Source: Pseudeuparius sepicola (lineage: Eukaryota; Arthropoda; Insecta; Coleoptera; Anthribidae). From it: a DNA stretch of 64,000 bases. Shown here piece by piece: positions 40,758-52,575 of the stretch (its first letter is position 1; every line of letters starts with the position of its first letter). A program made the translations under genes and the position numbers. The notes under the pieces were generated by a model. It saw only the letters and a program-made list of their open reading frames with translations. It did no database searches and had not been told where the DNA came from. The stretch spans positions 118,224,035 to 118,288,034 of the forward strand of contig OY987298.1 in assembly GCA_963920635.1 (NCBI GenBank), written 5' to 3'.

Positions 40758-41670
40758 TTACCACCATGACTGTTAAAATCTACGAGGCGTTCTCAGAATT
40801 AGGTTGTCAATGTCACGTTGTTCGATGGCTTCCATTCATTTGAAAAGCACTCGTATAGTTCTTCGTCTGAGCATGTCTCATAAGTGCTCGATGGGGTTAA
40901 GGTCAGAGGATTAAAGGCCAAGGCAAAACATTAATTTCATTGTCCTGCAGAAATTCGCGCACGACACTTGCTGCCCGGGTCCAATTCTCTAAGCATACGA
41001 AACAACAATAAGCCGAAGAATAATGCATTGATAATCAGTGGAATTCAGATACCGCTCCAACCAAACGAGATTAGTTATCCGCCGATATTGATACCGCCCC
41101 ACACCATTATCGTACCTCCTCGAAAGGTGTGGGTGTGAACCGCTCGAACAGCTGCAAGGCGTTCTGCATTTCTATAGGACAACTCTACACGCGATGCCTC
41201 CTTGAATCTGGCCGAAGTCTAAATCATGGCTCATCAGGAAAGAAAATTGGAGTCCATTCGTGCTGCTGCCAATTTCAATTTTCTTGTAAACTGGTGCGAC
41301 TTCCTCGTGATAATGCTGGAACTCGGCGGCCATTAATGGTATCTTCGTGGAGCCTGTTTCAGACAGTTCGGTAACTAACCCGTTACATTGTGTGTATTTT
41401 GCAACTGAATAACCAATTGCGACGCAATGATACTGTGCTCTCGCAATGATAGCAATCTTAGAAGTGTATCCTGAATTGGGGTAGTTACTCTTGTATACGG
41501 CCTGTGCGCCGTTCTCTATGACCTCTTCTGTTTCTTGGTATCTTATCCATAAACGATTATTGACAATCTTGGATACGTTAAGAGTTTCTGCGACATTCTT
41601 TGTGAAATTCTAGCCTCCAACATGTCAATAGTACGTCACATCGTTTCACGTTCCAAATGATGATGCTGCA
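40758..41670 (-). pseudogene. Decayed Tc1-like transposase
   Basis: Reading the minus strand in several frames gives the Tc1 layout in order: an N-terminal helix-turn-helix region (about 41,670-41,400), the central FRGGTIMVWGGI block (about 41,090-41,140) and the C-terminal DLNPIEHL followed by MLRRRTIRVL (about 40,850-40,900). These correspond to the catalytic region of a DDE transposase. Stop codons and frame changes interrupt it at many points, so it is an old, dead copy. No intact terminal repeats were found. Confidence 0.8.
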
Positions 41671-42052
41671 TCATCAAATGTTTAAAATCAAGCCAAACTT
41701 GCCCAGCACTGAATAAGAAATACCTATTAAATTAAGAAGGTTTCTAGTTTGAATTTTAAAAATTCTGCTATGATTTTTTAATGTAAAAACATTAATACGT
41801 TTGCATTATCAGTTGCTAGAACTAGAACTATTTTTTAATATTTAAATACGTAATAATTAATTCGTTTAATGTGTGTATTAGGAGTTGGTGCAACAGCTTT
41901 TGTTTCTAGGTAGAAAAAAGGATGTATATAGCAGTGTAACAAAAGTAGGTACAGTTATGCTTTGAAGTAAACTTACCGCTTTACCATAAAAATTATATAA
42001 AACCTCATATCATTAATAAATGATGTTTAGTTTCATTCATTATTTTGGTTAT
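41671..42052. other. AT-rich flank of the tRNA-like array
   Basis: No gene. AATAAATGATGTTTAGT at about 42,016-42,032 is the exact reverse complement of ACTAAACATCATTTATT, which lies at the end of each array unit, so the array may derive from an element with inverted ends. Confidence 0.5.
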
Positions 42053-42289
42053 GGCTTTGACATTGTAGGTTAGAATTTCCACGTTCGATACTTGCAATAA
42101 GTCGCTATATGTCGAATATTGTGGGTGGAAGAACAAATAGGAAGTTTACATAACCAACAATAATGAATGGTTTCCCTACACCCTCTAACCCCTTCTAGTA
42201 GCTGTAGAAGACGCCGAAGTCTTCTACATCTCACCGCTACTAACTATATATCAATTGGAATAAATAACACCTAGCCGATGGAACCCATA

Positions 42290-42362
42290 TCTCCGGTAGC
42301 TTAGTTGGTTAAAGTGCCTACGGCCACAGTAGGAGTCCCGGGTTCAAGTCCCGGCTGGAGTG
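42290..42362 (+). tRNA. tRNA-like gene, array unit 1
   Basis: It folds as a cloverleaf: a six-pair acceptor stem CTCCGG/CTGGAG (with one G-U), D-arm GCTT/AAGT, anticodon stem CCTAC/GTAGG with loop GGCCACA, and T-arm CCGGG/CCCGG with loop TTCAAGT. TAGCTTAGTTGG fits the Pol III A box and GGTTCAAGTCC the B box exactly. A T7 terminator follows directly. The loop would present CCA (Trp), but position 33 is G rather than the near-universal U and the first acceptor pair is T-T. It is therefore a tRNA-like or pseudo-tRNA transcript rather than a standard tRNA. Confidence 0.5.
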
Positions 42363-42699
42363 CATTTTTTTCAATTGATATCCTTACCTGATATGCCACT
42401 AAACATCATTTATTATTTATAATTATTACAGGTACTAAAAATCTTTCTGTGCTTCATATTCTGGCTTTGACATTGTAGGTTAGAATTTCCACGTTCGATA
42501 CTTGCATTAAGTCGCTATATGTCGAATATTGTGGGTGGAAGAACAAATAGGAAGTTTACATAACCAACAATAATGAATGGTTTCCCTACACCCTCTAACC
42601 CTTTCTAATAGCTGTAGAAGACGCCGAAGTCTTCTACATCTCACCGCTACTAACTATATATCAATTGGAATAAATAACACCTAGCCGATGGAACCCATA

Positions 42700-42772
42700 T
42701 CTCCGGTAGCTTAGTTGGTTAAAGTGCCTACGGCCACAGTAGGAGTCCCGGGTTCAAGTCCCGGCTGGAGTG
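42700..42772 (+). tRNA. tRNA-like gene, array unit 2
   Basis: Identical to unit 1, with the same A box, B box and T-run. Confidence 0.5.
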
Positions 42773-43109
42773 CATTTTTTTCAATTGATATCCTTACCTG
42801 ATATGCCACTAAACATCATTTATTATTTATAATTATTACAGGTACTAAAAATCTTTCTGTGCTTCATATTCTGGCTTTGACATTGTAGGTTAGAATTTCC
42901 ACGTTCGATACTTGCATTAAGTCGCTATATGTCGAATATTGTGGGTGGAAGAACAAATAGGAAGTTTACATAACCAACAATAATGAATGGTTTCCCTACA
43001 CCCTCTAACCCCTTCTAGTAGCTGTAGAAGACGCCGAAGTCTTCTACATCTCACCGCTACTAACTATATATCAATTGGAATAAATAACACCTAGCCGATG
43101 GAACCCATA

Positions 43110-43182
43110 TCTCCGGTAGCTTAGTTGGTTAAAGTGCCTACGGCCACAGTAGGAGTCCCGGGTTCAAGTCCCGGCTGGAGTG
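43110..43182 (+). tRNA. tRNA-like gene, array unit 3
   Basis: Identical to unit 1. Confidence 0.5.
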
Positions 43183-43519
43183 CATTTTTTTCAATTGATA
43201 TCCTTACCTGATATGCCACTAAACATCATTTATTATTTATAATTATTACAGGTACTAAAAATCTTTCTGTGCTTCATATTCTGGCTTTGACATTGTAGGT
43301 TAGAATTTCCACGTTCGATACTTGCATTAAGTCGCTATATGTCGAATATTGTGGGTGGAAGAACAAATAGGAAGTTTACATAACCAACAATAATGAATGG
43401 TTTCCCTACACCCTCTAACCCTTTCTAATAGCTGTAGAAGACGCCGAAGTCTTCTACATCTCACCGCTACTAACTATATATCAATTGGAATAAATAACAC
43501 CTAGCCGATGGAACCCATA

Positions 43520-43592
43520 TCTCCGGTAGCTTAGTTGGTTAAAGTGCCTACGGCCACAGTAGGAGTCCCGGGTTCAAGTCCCGGCTGGAGTG
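43520..43592 (+). tRNA. tRNA-like gene, array unit 4
   Basis: Identical to unit 1. Confidence 0.5.
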
Positions 43593-43929
43593 CATTTTTT
43601 TCAATTGATATCCTTACCTGATATGCCACTAAACATCATTTATTATTTATAATTATTACAGGTACTAAAAATCTTTCTGTGCTTCATATTCTGGCTTTGA
43701 CATTGTAGGTTAGAATTTCCACGTTCGATACTTGCATTAAGTCGCTATATGTCGAATATTGTGGGTGGAAGAACAAATAGGAAGTTTACATAACCAACAA
43801 TAATGAATGGTTTCCCTACACCCTCTAACCCCTTCTAGTAGCTGTAGAAGACGCCGAAGTCTTCTACATCTCACCGCTACTAACTATATATCAATTGGAA
43901 TAAATAACACCTAGCCGATGGAACCCATA

Positions 43930-44002
43930 TCTCCGGTAGCTTAGTTGGTTAAAGTGCCTACGGCCACAGTAGGAGTCCCGGGTTCAAGTCCCGGCTGGAG
44001 TG
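43930..44002 (+). tRNA. tRNA-like gene, array unit 5
   Basis: Identical to unit 1. Confidence 0.5.
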
Positions 44003-44339
44003 CATTTTTTTCAATTGATATCCTTACCTGATATGCCACTAAACATCATTTATTATTTATAATTATTACAGGTACTAAAAATCTTTCTGTGCTTCATATT
44101 CTGGCTTTGACATTGTAGGTTAGAATTTCCACGTTCGATACTTGCATTAAGTCGCTATATGTCGAATATTGTGGGTGGAAGAACAAATAGGAAGTTTACA
44201 TAACCAACAATAATGAATGGTTTCCCTACACCCTCTAACCCCTTCTAGTAGCTGTAGAAGACGCCGAAGTCTTCTACATCTCACCGCTACTAACTATATA
44301 TCAATTGGAATAAATAACACCTAGCCGATGGAACCCATA

Positions 44340-44412
44340 TCTCCCGTAGCTTAGTTGGTTAAAGTGCCTACGGCCACAGTAGGAGTCCCGGGTTCAAGTC
44401 TCGGCTGGAGTG
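44340..44412 (+). tRNA. tRNA-like gene, array unit 6, with two changes
   Basis: As unit 1 except CTCCCG for CTCCGG in the acceptor stem and TCTCGG for TCCCGG at the end of the T-arm, both weakening pairing. The edge unit appears to be decaying. Confidence 0.4.
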
Positions 44413-44512
44413 CATTTTTTTCAATTGATATCCTTACCTGATATGCCACTAAACATAATTTATTATTTATAATTATTACAGGTACTAAAAATCTTTCTGT
44501 GCCTCACATCAT

Positions 44513-46374
44513 TATTTATTATACATTGCCATTTTCTAAACGACCGACGCCATTGCTTGATTTGTGCAAATGTAATTTCGAACTACTTCCCAACTACCCA
44601 AATGACATTCAATATAAAACTCGACTGAACCGACGAATCTGTATCGATGTTCCAAATACCTACATTAAATTATGATTTTAGCTCTCTATGTTATCTCTTC
44701 ACGTCCCTGGGTAGTATCTGCCGTATCTCTAATTTGGCTATTTAGCGTGGTGGCGTAGACAAATTGTTTGCGAGTATATGACAACAGGGCGATTTATGGC
44801 GAAGATAGGCGGCTCTGGATTCCGGCAATTCCTGAATGATAACGAGCCCGACTTGTTGCGTGGACGCATTGCGACGTCACGCAACCGTGCTCGACACGAC
44901 GAGACTTCATTTGTTATTGGAGATGAAAAATCACTCTACGACATAAAAATGAAGAAGTCGTGCTTAAAGTCATATACCGATAAAATTAGGGATCTGTTAT
45001 AATGCCTGCCCTTTGTAGAATCAAGACTGAATGCACCAATAATGCAAGTGAGAGGTAGGTATTTCTTATTTCCTCAGTTTCACCTCCCACAAAAAAAGAT
45101 TGAAATGTGACATAGCTTTCCAGTGCCAACTTTGACGGTTGACACTGAAGCAGAAGGTATTAAGGTTCATTTGCCCCACGTTTTAAACTTTGAGAAAAAT
45201 CTTTCCTTTCCCTTTTTAATAGACCTTCACCACTGTGTGGTTAAATTTTTTTATATCATGACTAAATCACCCTGTATACTTCCTATAAATATCTATAACA
45301 TCTATAGAGACATTAGAAATTCATATTAAGAAAAATAATTGTTCTCGGGCACACCGTGCACGAGAAACCGCTGGCAATGGAATCACTATACCTCCACATC
45401 ACTTTTTCACATCCGTCATGTAACAGTACCTACAATTAGTAAAACAATATAAAGATAGAAACCGCCATTAATATTATTTTGGACTTTCGTTCATCACAAA
45501 GACAGAAATCGACATATCTCACTCACTAACTTTGTTTCCGAACTTTTTAAACATTTCAAAAAGGGAATAACAATTTCTTGAATATTTAAATTGCAAAAGG
45601 GCCGCAGATAGCTTCCAAATTAATCCGTAAAATTTAAAAAAAACGAACAATAAGTATAGAGCAAAATAGCGAGAAGTAGGAATGTACCTTTACTAGTCCG
45701 AGTTCGCGGAACTGTCATTAGCTTGACGCCACTGCCACTGAGCTGCTGTCATTTCTGCATATTACCGCAGTAGAAACTTAACTATCACAGAATAATAATC
45801 CACCTAACCTAAACTAACCTCTATATGTTCCCACAATAGGCACCGTAAAACTGCGTAAACTAGCGGCTGATACATCAGCGTGTCGCGAACAGTAGTGATG
45901 TGTCACTCACCCTAGACTCGCCAAATTCGCTGTTTCTATTTTGCATTTACTTTCGTAAGAATTTTATTTAAAGTGGTTTTATGACTGATTCATCATTTTC
46001 CAATAGAACGATTTTCGTTGGAATTGGCAATTAGTAAACACACCTATTGATATTATTCTCAGGTAACAATACTCTCTACTATTAATTAATCGCAATCGAG
46101 GCGATAACAAATATTCGATTAACAAGAAATGTCCCCTCGGTCCCTTGAACATTTTCCATTGAGCCTACCCCAGTGAATATCGCAAATTCTTCCTGTTTGT
46201 TTTGTTTTAAATTGCCTCTTCCCATTCTTTTTCGACGGGCTTGCGGTCGAATTAAAATTGGTAAGCTACATTCTTTCGATGCGGAATGCACAAAGCCTCT
46301 GCTACTCAACCCGAAACTCTTCAAGAATTGACAAGGAAATTACAACACATAAAAGGTTAGTTATTTGTGCGATG
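44513..46374. other. No supported gene
   Basis: A 74-codon frame at 44,778-45,002 (MTTGRFMAKIGGSG...) and a short ATG segment ending at a GTAGGT near 45,055 are open, but neither shows a known domain. ATCACCCTGTATA at about 45,267 looks like a transposon end. The rest is unremarkable. Confidence 0.35.
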
Positions 46375-46510
46375 AGGTTCAACTGTTTATAACGAATGTG
46401 GAATTTAGTTGTCGAGGTTACTAAGGCTGAGGCAAATAAACCACGACATGATTTCAAAAAGGAACTTCAGTACCGGGGGACATAAAAAATAATAAGTAAT
46501 TAAAAAAGGT
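46375..46510. repeat. Dispersed repeat, partner near 27,488-27,600
   Basis: Shares GGTTCAACTGTTTATAACGA, AGTTGTCGAGG and ACGACATGATTTCAAAAAGG with the copy at 27 kb, with moderate divergence; a SINE-like or MITE-like repeat. Confidence 0.5.
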
Positions 46511-47424
46511 GACCCATCCATGATCCATGATCGAGCACGATGCTGTACGGCGCACACTTGTTAGTATTCATCATCTGGAGGCTCTGTTGGCTGTACATTA
46601 ATTTTAACCACGTAATCGGAGAACCCCATAAAGTAAAAAAAACACAAAAAATTTTTACTCTATGTTAGAAAATGGCGCAAATCAATCTTTGTCCGTGCTT
46701 AATTAACGCCGCTGGATTCTCGCTGGAAGCGCTTAGCGGGGAGGTCTTACCTCTCCTTAGGCGATGAAGGGGAACAACGTTGGAATTGCGCGATGTTGTC
46801 TAATTTCAGAGTGGAACAAAAATTAGGTAGGTAGGTACCTTTGAAAATTATTCCTGTTGGTAGGTTTGCTATCCCACAAACTGATGTCTATTGCTTTCTT
46901 CATGCGCGCACAGAAATAATTTAACAAACACATCACTTTTTATTACTATTAAGAATAGCATTTTCTAGACCTAAAATGAATGTCACATTTCGAAATACTG
47001 CAGCCAAAGTTTGCAGGGAAGAATTCCGGCCGGACGCGCCACGACAAGAATATCGTTTCCCGAATATCGGCAATGTAAAAACTGTTTAGTTTTAGTTATT
47101 AGACTAGACACTAGACACCGCTGCGTTTGCGACACAGCAATAGAAAGGTTGCCACTGCCAGACTGGCAAAACAAAAAGCCGTCATAGGTATACTGGGGTG
47201 AAAAGTCGCCAATTTGTCGTTACATGACATGGCAGTTGCAACAAGAGTAAGCATATCTAGAATATGATTTTTTATTTTGTATGTATCTTCAAAATTAATC
47301 TAAAAAATAAACGAATCCGGTCGTTGGATTTTAGGCTTTTATGAATTAAAAACATTTATACAAACTAAAAAAATATCAAAATGTAAAAATAAACTTTGAT
47401 TCAATCTGATTTTTTTTGTTTATA
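46511..47424. other. Gene-free DNA
   Basis: No gene recognised; a short GC-richer patch near 46,700-46,790 has no identifiable content. Confidence 0.35.
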
Positions 47425-48335
47425 TACTTTTATTTAGTTTTACCCTGTTAAGTATGTTAGTATCATAGCCGAACTAATCATTGTTAGTCCTTACTCATGT
47501 GTGGGTCAAATCTTGCAAGTAAATTTTAAACCTCTTCCACCGAATCGATTGAGCTGAAATTTTGTACACACTTTTAGTACTGATTTTGTTCCAACAATAG
47601 TTACCTATGAACCAGTTTGTTCTGGAACAAAGCCAATGTTGTAATTTACTTAAAATGGTCGCCGCTCCAAGTGGCGGATTACCTTTTTTTCTTTTATAAC
47701 AACCTTGATATAGATATCAAAAAATGAAAGGCAAAAAACGACAAAGTGAAAATATGGCGACCGCCCTAAAATGGCGGATTTCCTATTTTCTTCACAACTT
47801 CCTTGACATGGGTATGAAATGAAAGGGTAGAGGAGTAGAAAACGATAAGGTGAAAGACGTCATACTAAATTTGATATGGCGAATGCCCCAAGATGGCGGA
47901 GGCCCCGAGATGGCGGACTAAATTTATTTACCACCTCGTCACATGGGAATAAAAAAATACTAAAAGGCACAAAATAAAATAAAATAAAACGTTTTTAAAA
48001 ACAAGCTTTTATTTAAGCCATGTAGGAACTGAAACGAATAAAATAAGTTTAGGTTTTCGTTAAAGTAATTCAATGCCAAATTTTGACATCAAAAAGCATG
48101 TCGCGCAATTTGTAAAGAAAATACATACTTCGGTATGTAAGTACTTGCTTATCAACCAATCACTGTCCAATAAAATCAATGGGTACCCACCTACTCTTAA
48201 GAAAAGTTCGCGCGAAAGGTTTTATGATTTCAATCGCGAAATTTTGCAATTTGTCATTGGCCTACCTACCTACTATTCACCTTAACGAAAACCTAAACTT
48301 ATTTTATTTGTTTTAGTACATGGCTTAAATAAAAG
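47425..48335. mobile_element. Diverged relative of the 33-34 kb composite repeat
   Basis: The order of parts is the same: CTTTTATTTAG end, ATCTTGCAAGTAAATTTTAA, GAGCTGAAATTTTGTACACA, several ATGGCGGA-type stretches, then an inverted repeat whose arms include AAGCTTTTATTTAAG and CCTAAACTTATTTTAT. The inner loop is longer (about 200 bp) and the units are more diverged. Confidence 0.5.
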
Positions 48336-50025
48336 TGTGTTCTTTAGAAGGTTTTTTATTTTCATTATGTAGAAAATATCCTGAATGGTAAAAAGTCACG
48401 AAAAAATAGCTCTTTTAGAAAAATCGTGGCCACGCTTTCCTGAAGTGTAAGTTTGGCGACATGTTGCCATAAACGGCAACACCGAGTAGTGGACGGTGGG
48501 GCAAAAAAATGCGCCTATGTGAGGAACACGGTGATTAGGTGATTACGCCAGACGACGCGTCGTTCTAATAATTCTAACCGTCACCGATATTGTTCTGCTG
48601 TGGTTTGACCATCTGTCGAAGGAAGTGTTCCGTAAAATGTGCATGACGGAGCTCTTGCACATTTTCCCACACTCGTTGGCCATTTTTTGGACTAGCAATG
48701 ATGTCCAAAATTGTTGGAATCGCCGCTGCAAGTTTGCAGTGAAATAACAAGTGATTTGTTCGTATTTCCATTGAAAGAAATGTTAAACGTTAGCTCCCTT
48801 CGTACAAAAACAGTATTTAGAGAACCTGCGGTATATCTGGCGGTGGGAACAACTTCGTCGGCTGCGTACCCCGTTGGAGTGAAGTTATCAGTTGGGGAAA
48901 ACCAAGAGGTCCGTACTCGTTGGTATCGCGCCGCTTCAAGTGTGCGGTGAGTATTTTGTTCGTATTTCCGTAAAAGAGACAACGATGTGTAATACCTACG
49001 TGTTCGCGGCCATCATGTAAAAACAGTGCAACTATAGTTACCAAGTGCTTCTTGTGATTCTCGAAAAGATTTTTGGATAATAAACACCAGAAAGGTGTAC
49101 GAGATCCGCAAGGAAAATCTTGGAGGGATCTGAAAGGTAGTTTTTTGCATGCCAAAAATTAGTTGAAAGGCCGGCCTCAGTCCCAGCTGGTTCCGGCAAG
49201 GTCAAGGACGTCTGGCCGTGGGGTCGAAAATAGGCGTTTTAAGCGTTTTTTAAATTATTTCTGACTTTAATGTGCACTTTCGAAAAATTTTAATTGCAGA
49301 TTCGTAACAAGTGCATTTTACAACCTGTCTTATAGCAAATAATATTATTGTTGTTGTTCAAACTGACCAAAATTACGCACAAGCGGTGTGATACTTTATT
49401 GGGCGGGTTTTGAATATCTGGCCACGTTTGACGTTTGGTTTTCACATCCCGCCAAGGACTACTCATTAAAAAAAACTTTCAATAATGGCTTATTTTAGTG
49501 CCGCTTTCCGAGCTTTTAATGCCTGTTCTGATGATTTTTAATGCCGATTTCAAAAAAATATATATTATTTCCAGCATACTTATTAATGCATGTGAACAGA
49601 AAATAAACTTCTTATATTGCATAGTTGTTTCAGAATTAGTATTATATGTCTTTTAAATAATTGTGACTAATATTAAGTAATACACTTTTTATAAAAGGAT
49701 TTGTTGTGGGTTTGGCTAGGGGGCATGTTCTGACGGCATTGTCTGATATAGCTGTGTCTTATATTAGTTATACTTACTTACGTACTGAATAAATGTATAC
49801 AGGGTTCCCCACTTAGTATGCGCATACAATTTAAACGAGGTAACTGATGGAATTTTGCTTTAGTTGGTAATGATTTGTCATTTTTGGGATTTTTTAAATT
49901 ATCCATTCATTCATCAAGCTTTAAGCACCTGTCACCAAATCACTTTTCCTGCTCCCTCCTCCGTAGGTACACATTATATCCTCCCCAGCACGCCCGAAAG
50001 CGAAAGTCAAATGGTCGAGGTGCCC
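48336..50025. other. No supported gene; local duplicated block
   Basis: GGAATCGCCGCTGCAAGTTTG with TTTGTTCGTATTTCC (about 48,717-48,775) is echoed by GGTATCGCGCCGCTTCAAGT with TTTGTTCGTATTTCC (about 48,920-48,970). Open frames here have no recognised domain. TACAGGGTTCCCCACTTAG near 49,799 resembles a transposon end. Confidence 0.35.
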
Positions 50026-50870
50026 CACGGGCGTAGCCAGGATTTAGTTTTGGGGGGGGGGGTTTAGTTTGGGAAGTAAATAAAACAACAAAAATATACT
50101 TACATGAAATTTTATATCTATATATTCATCCGAAAAAATACGACATATTTATAAAGTTCTTAACTTTAAATGAAATGGATAAATTAACTTCGTTCCTCTG
50201 CGCTAAATCTAAAACCATTAAAGAAGAAATCTTCGGCTTTTTCTTTTAAATATATCCACTACTTCATCTGCATGAATTTCTGTTCCATAGTGAATGTTCA
50301 TTAACCATTAAGTCTGTTTTCACTTGTAGTGTTTCGTAAATAGTTTTTCAGTCTCCTTAGGCTCGAGAAAGACCTTTCTGGGGTAGCAGTGGATACAGGA
50401 ATGGTAGCCAAGATTTGTAGTAATGTGTAAATATTAGGATAAAGGTTTTTATCGCACATATCTAGGCATTCCAAACTAGATTTCGGGGTAGGCAGTCTTC
50501 TTATCAGCATGCAAGGTAGCTGAAGCTTTGATAGCTAAATCCAAATTTGTTTCTTTATTAGAAACCCCTTGACCTTGACTACACCACTTTTTCCAGTAGT
50601 CCATACCTTTAGGTTTATCACCCTTCCTTTTTCCCCTCCATTTTTCGACAGTAATAATGATTCACGTATCTATCCTTAACAAGGTCATCGAATAACAGTG
50701 CACTACAATTACTCACTTACACGGTACACTTAATTCTCTTCACTATTCGTTCACCACTTTTCACTTTTATTCGCTTCGAGTTCGCATGGAACAATACTGC
50801 CGTAAGCGCGGTCACGCGCCGCGGCGCCGCTTATATAGCAGCCCAGTAGCCGTCCAGAAACTGGCCAACT
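50026..50870. mobile_element. Second hAT copy, right end missing
   Basis: Starts with the same CACGGGCGTAGCCA terminal repeat followed by a G11 tract, and is about 95% identical to the element at 36,281 up to about 50,493. It then diverges into additional transposase and promoter sequence (TATATAAGC on the minus strand near 50,835). The matching right terminal repeat was not found, so it is truncated or rearranged. Confidence 0.8.
50301..50640 (-). pseudogene. hAT transposase with internal deletion
   Basis: A C-terminal dimerisation block (LLQILATIPVSTATPERSF) is joined directly to an N-terminal-type segment (DYWKKWCSQGQGVSNKET, about 50,545-50,600), with the catalytic centre removed. The first ATG, near 50,642, is out of frame with it, and ALMNIH is disrupted at the other side by a small deletion. 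It is dead, but shows where the gene's 5' end and promoter lie. Confidence 0.7.
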
Positions 50871-51199
50871 ATATAAGTAAATTGAATTTTTGCGAAATAT
50901 CTTAGCAATGCGTTCATTTGCGATAGTTTCGATTCGTAATTCTTAAAATACACACTTAATTTGCTAAGGCATCCTGAAGAATAGAACAATAAAACTAGGT
51001 GAGGTTATAGGTAGCCCTGAATAAGAATAATAATCGATAAATGGTCACCGTTGGCCATGGATTCGGTACTCATAATAAGTGACAGTGCTTACGGATGCCT
51101 TTCTCGAAGATATTCAATATAAAAATTGACCTACAACTATAACAATTATTTTACGCAGGTGGTAGGTCCTTATGAGGCAAGATAATATGCGGTTATGAA

Positions 51200-52226
51200 C
51201 AGTGGCGCAACCAGAAATTATTGTCAGGAGGGGCTGGTTGACAAAATTTATATTGCATTGTTAAGAATTTCGCCGCAGGCGAAAATTTTGAAATTTTCAA
51301 GGTCAAACATTTTTAATAAACTAAAAAAATAAGTAACCTAATATTAGCAAAAAATATTACGCAACTGATTGCAGGTTTTTTTTTGTTAACTGTGGAACCA
51401 TAATAATAATAATTTAACTATGCAGTAACTGTAAGAAGTAGGTCCTCTTTCTTTTACATAAAAGCCCGAGAGAGAATTCCTTGAGGGATGTGTGGAAGTA
51501 AAAATGTAAGTTAGTGCTTATAAATTTATTGCCACATCCTCTCAAAGGGCCAAATGTAGAATATATAGATAGGTAAGGTAGGCAACTTCCTATAGAAATC
51601 CATTTCTTTGTGGATTCATAATGATATTATTGATTTTTAAAAGCACGAATTAAAAGGAGGTGTTCGCTTATTAAAATGCGCCGCACGCGAAATTTTTTAG
51701 ATATTTTAAGGACAGACAATTTAACTCAGGCCTAGAAAATTGTAAAGTTACATCACCACAAGATGTTTTCTCTTCTTTTTTTCTCAATGGGGCGGGTTTG
51801 AACACTCAATCCCTTATCTACGGCCATGCCGTATATGAAGAACAGTAGAAATCCGAAGGCCAGGCGCTTATAATTCAGGTCAGATTAGTTTTAAGTTCGG
51901 CGCAGGTTTGGTTAGATTTTAAGGCCCGCGGCGCCAAGCGCGTGTTCGTGTGACTTGTGTTTCTGTTCTGTGCCGACTGCCGGCCAGACAACTACTAATC
52001 TTTCATTAAATGTCAACTACTAATGTGTACCACCGATATCCGATATCCTCAATATATCGTAAATTTGATAAATCATAACATAAACTTAAAAAATACAGCT
52101 AAAACAAAACAGAATCATTTGGTCTCTTGCGCTTTTTCGCTTGGTTGGTACGAGTTCGGGGGGGGGGGGGGGGGCTGCTGCCTGGCAATAGTTTCGACTG
52201 GCAGCCCCCCCCTCGTTGCGCCACTG
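51200..52226. mobile_element. hAT-type non-autonomous element, 1.03 kb
   Basis: Terminal repeats CAGTGGCGCAAC (51,200-51,211) and GTTGCGCCACTG (52,215-52,226) are perfect over 12 bp. Flanks GTTATGAA (51,192-51,199) and GTTATAAA (52,227-52,234) are an 8-bp duplication with one mismatch. Inside are CGCCGCAGGCG (shared with the 9.4-kb hairpin cluster) and a G17 run at 52,158-52,174. No transposase is seen. Confidence 0.8.
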
Positions 52227-52352
52227 GTTATAAATGTTGTTGTTGGTAACTGTCCTGTGTTTAGGAAGAATTTATTCAATTTATTTATTGTAATTAAATA
52301 AAGCATAATATCGTGTATAGGTATCGATTTCTGATACGCCCTGTATATCGAT

Positions 52353-52575
52353 AATGCCGTCCGCACTCACTCGCGCAGTTTTCACGGTGCAGTAGTCCGA
52401 TGGCAGGATGCTGACAATCGGAATGCTGCCACAAATTCTGTCTTTCTTTGAGGCCGACTCCGGAGACGATTATCTCGTGGAGATGGCTGTGATCAGAAAT
52501 TATTGTATCGGGTCGGGGCGCGCGCTCCGCTGGTTTTTAACAAACGGTTGCGGTGGGGGGAAGGAAAGCAGTGGG
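52353..52575 (+). repeat. GC-rich dispersed repeat, partner at 56,180-56,475
   Basis: Shared landmarks in the same order: CGCAGTTTTCACG, TGACAATCGG, TTTGAGGCCG, GATTATCTCG(T)GG(A)TGG-type sequence, CGCTGGTTTTTAAC, AACGGTTGCGG. Divergence is substantial; it may be part of an old LTR or satellite-like family. Confidence 0.5.

Larger units (their letters stand above)
42053..44512. repeat. Array of six 410-bp units, each with a tRNA-like gene
   Basis: Units start GGCTTTGACATTGTAGG at 42,053, 42,463, 42,873, 43,283, 43,693 and 44,103. They are nearly identical. At one site units 1, 3, 5 and 6 read CCCCTTCTAGTAGC and units 2 and 4 read CCCTTTCTAATAGC, giving A-B-A-B-A-A order. Each unit holds a nested hairpin (GTAGAAGAC to GTCTTCTAC within TAGTAGC to GCTACTA), then a tRNA-like sequence flanked by ATATCAATTG and CAATTGATAT. 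Confidence 0.95.
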
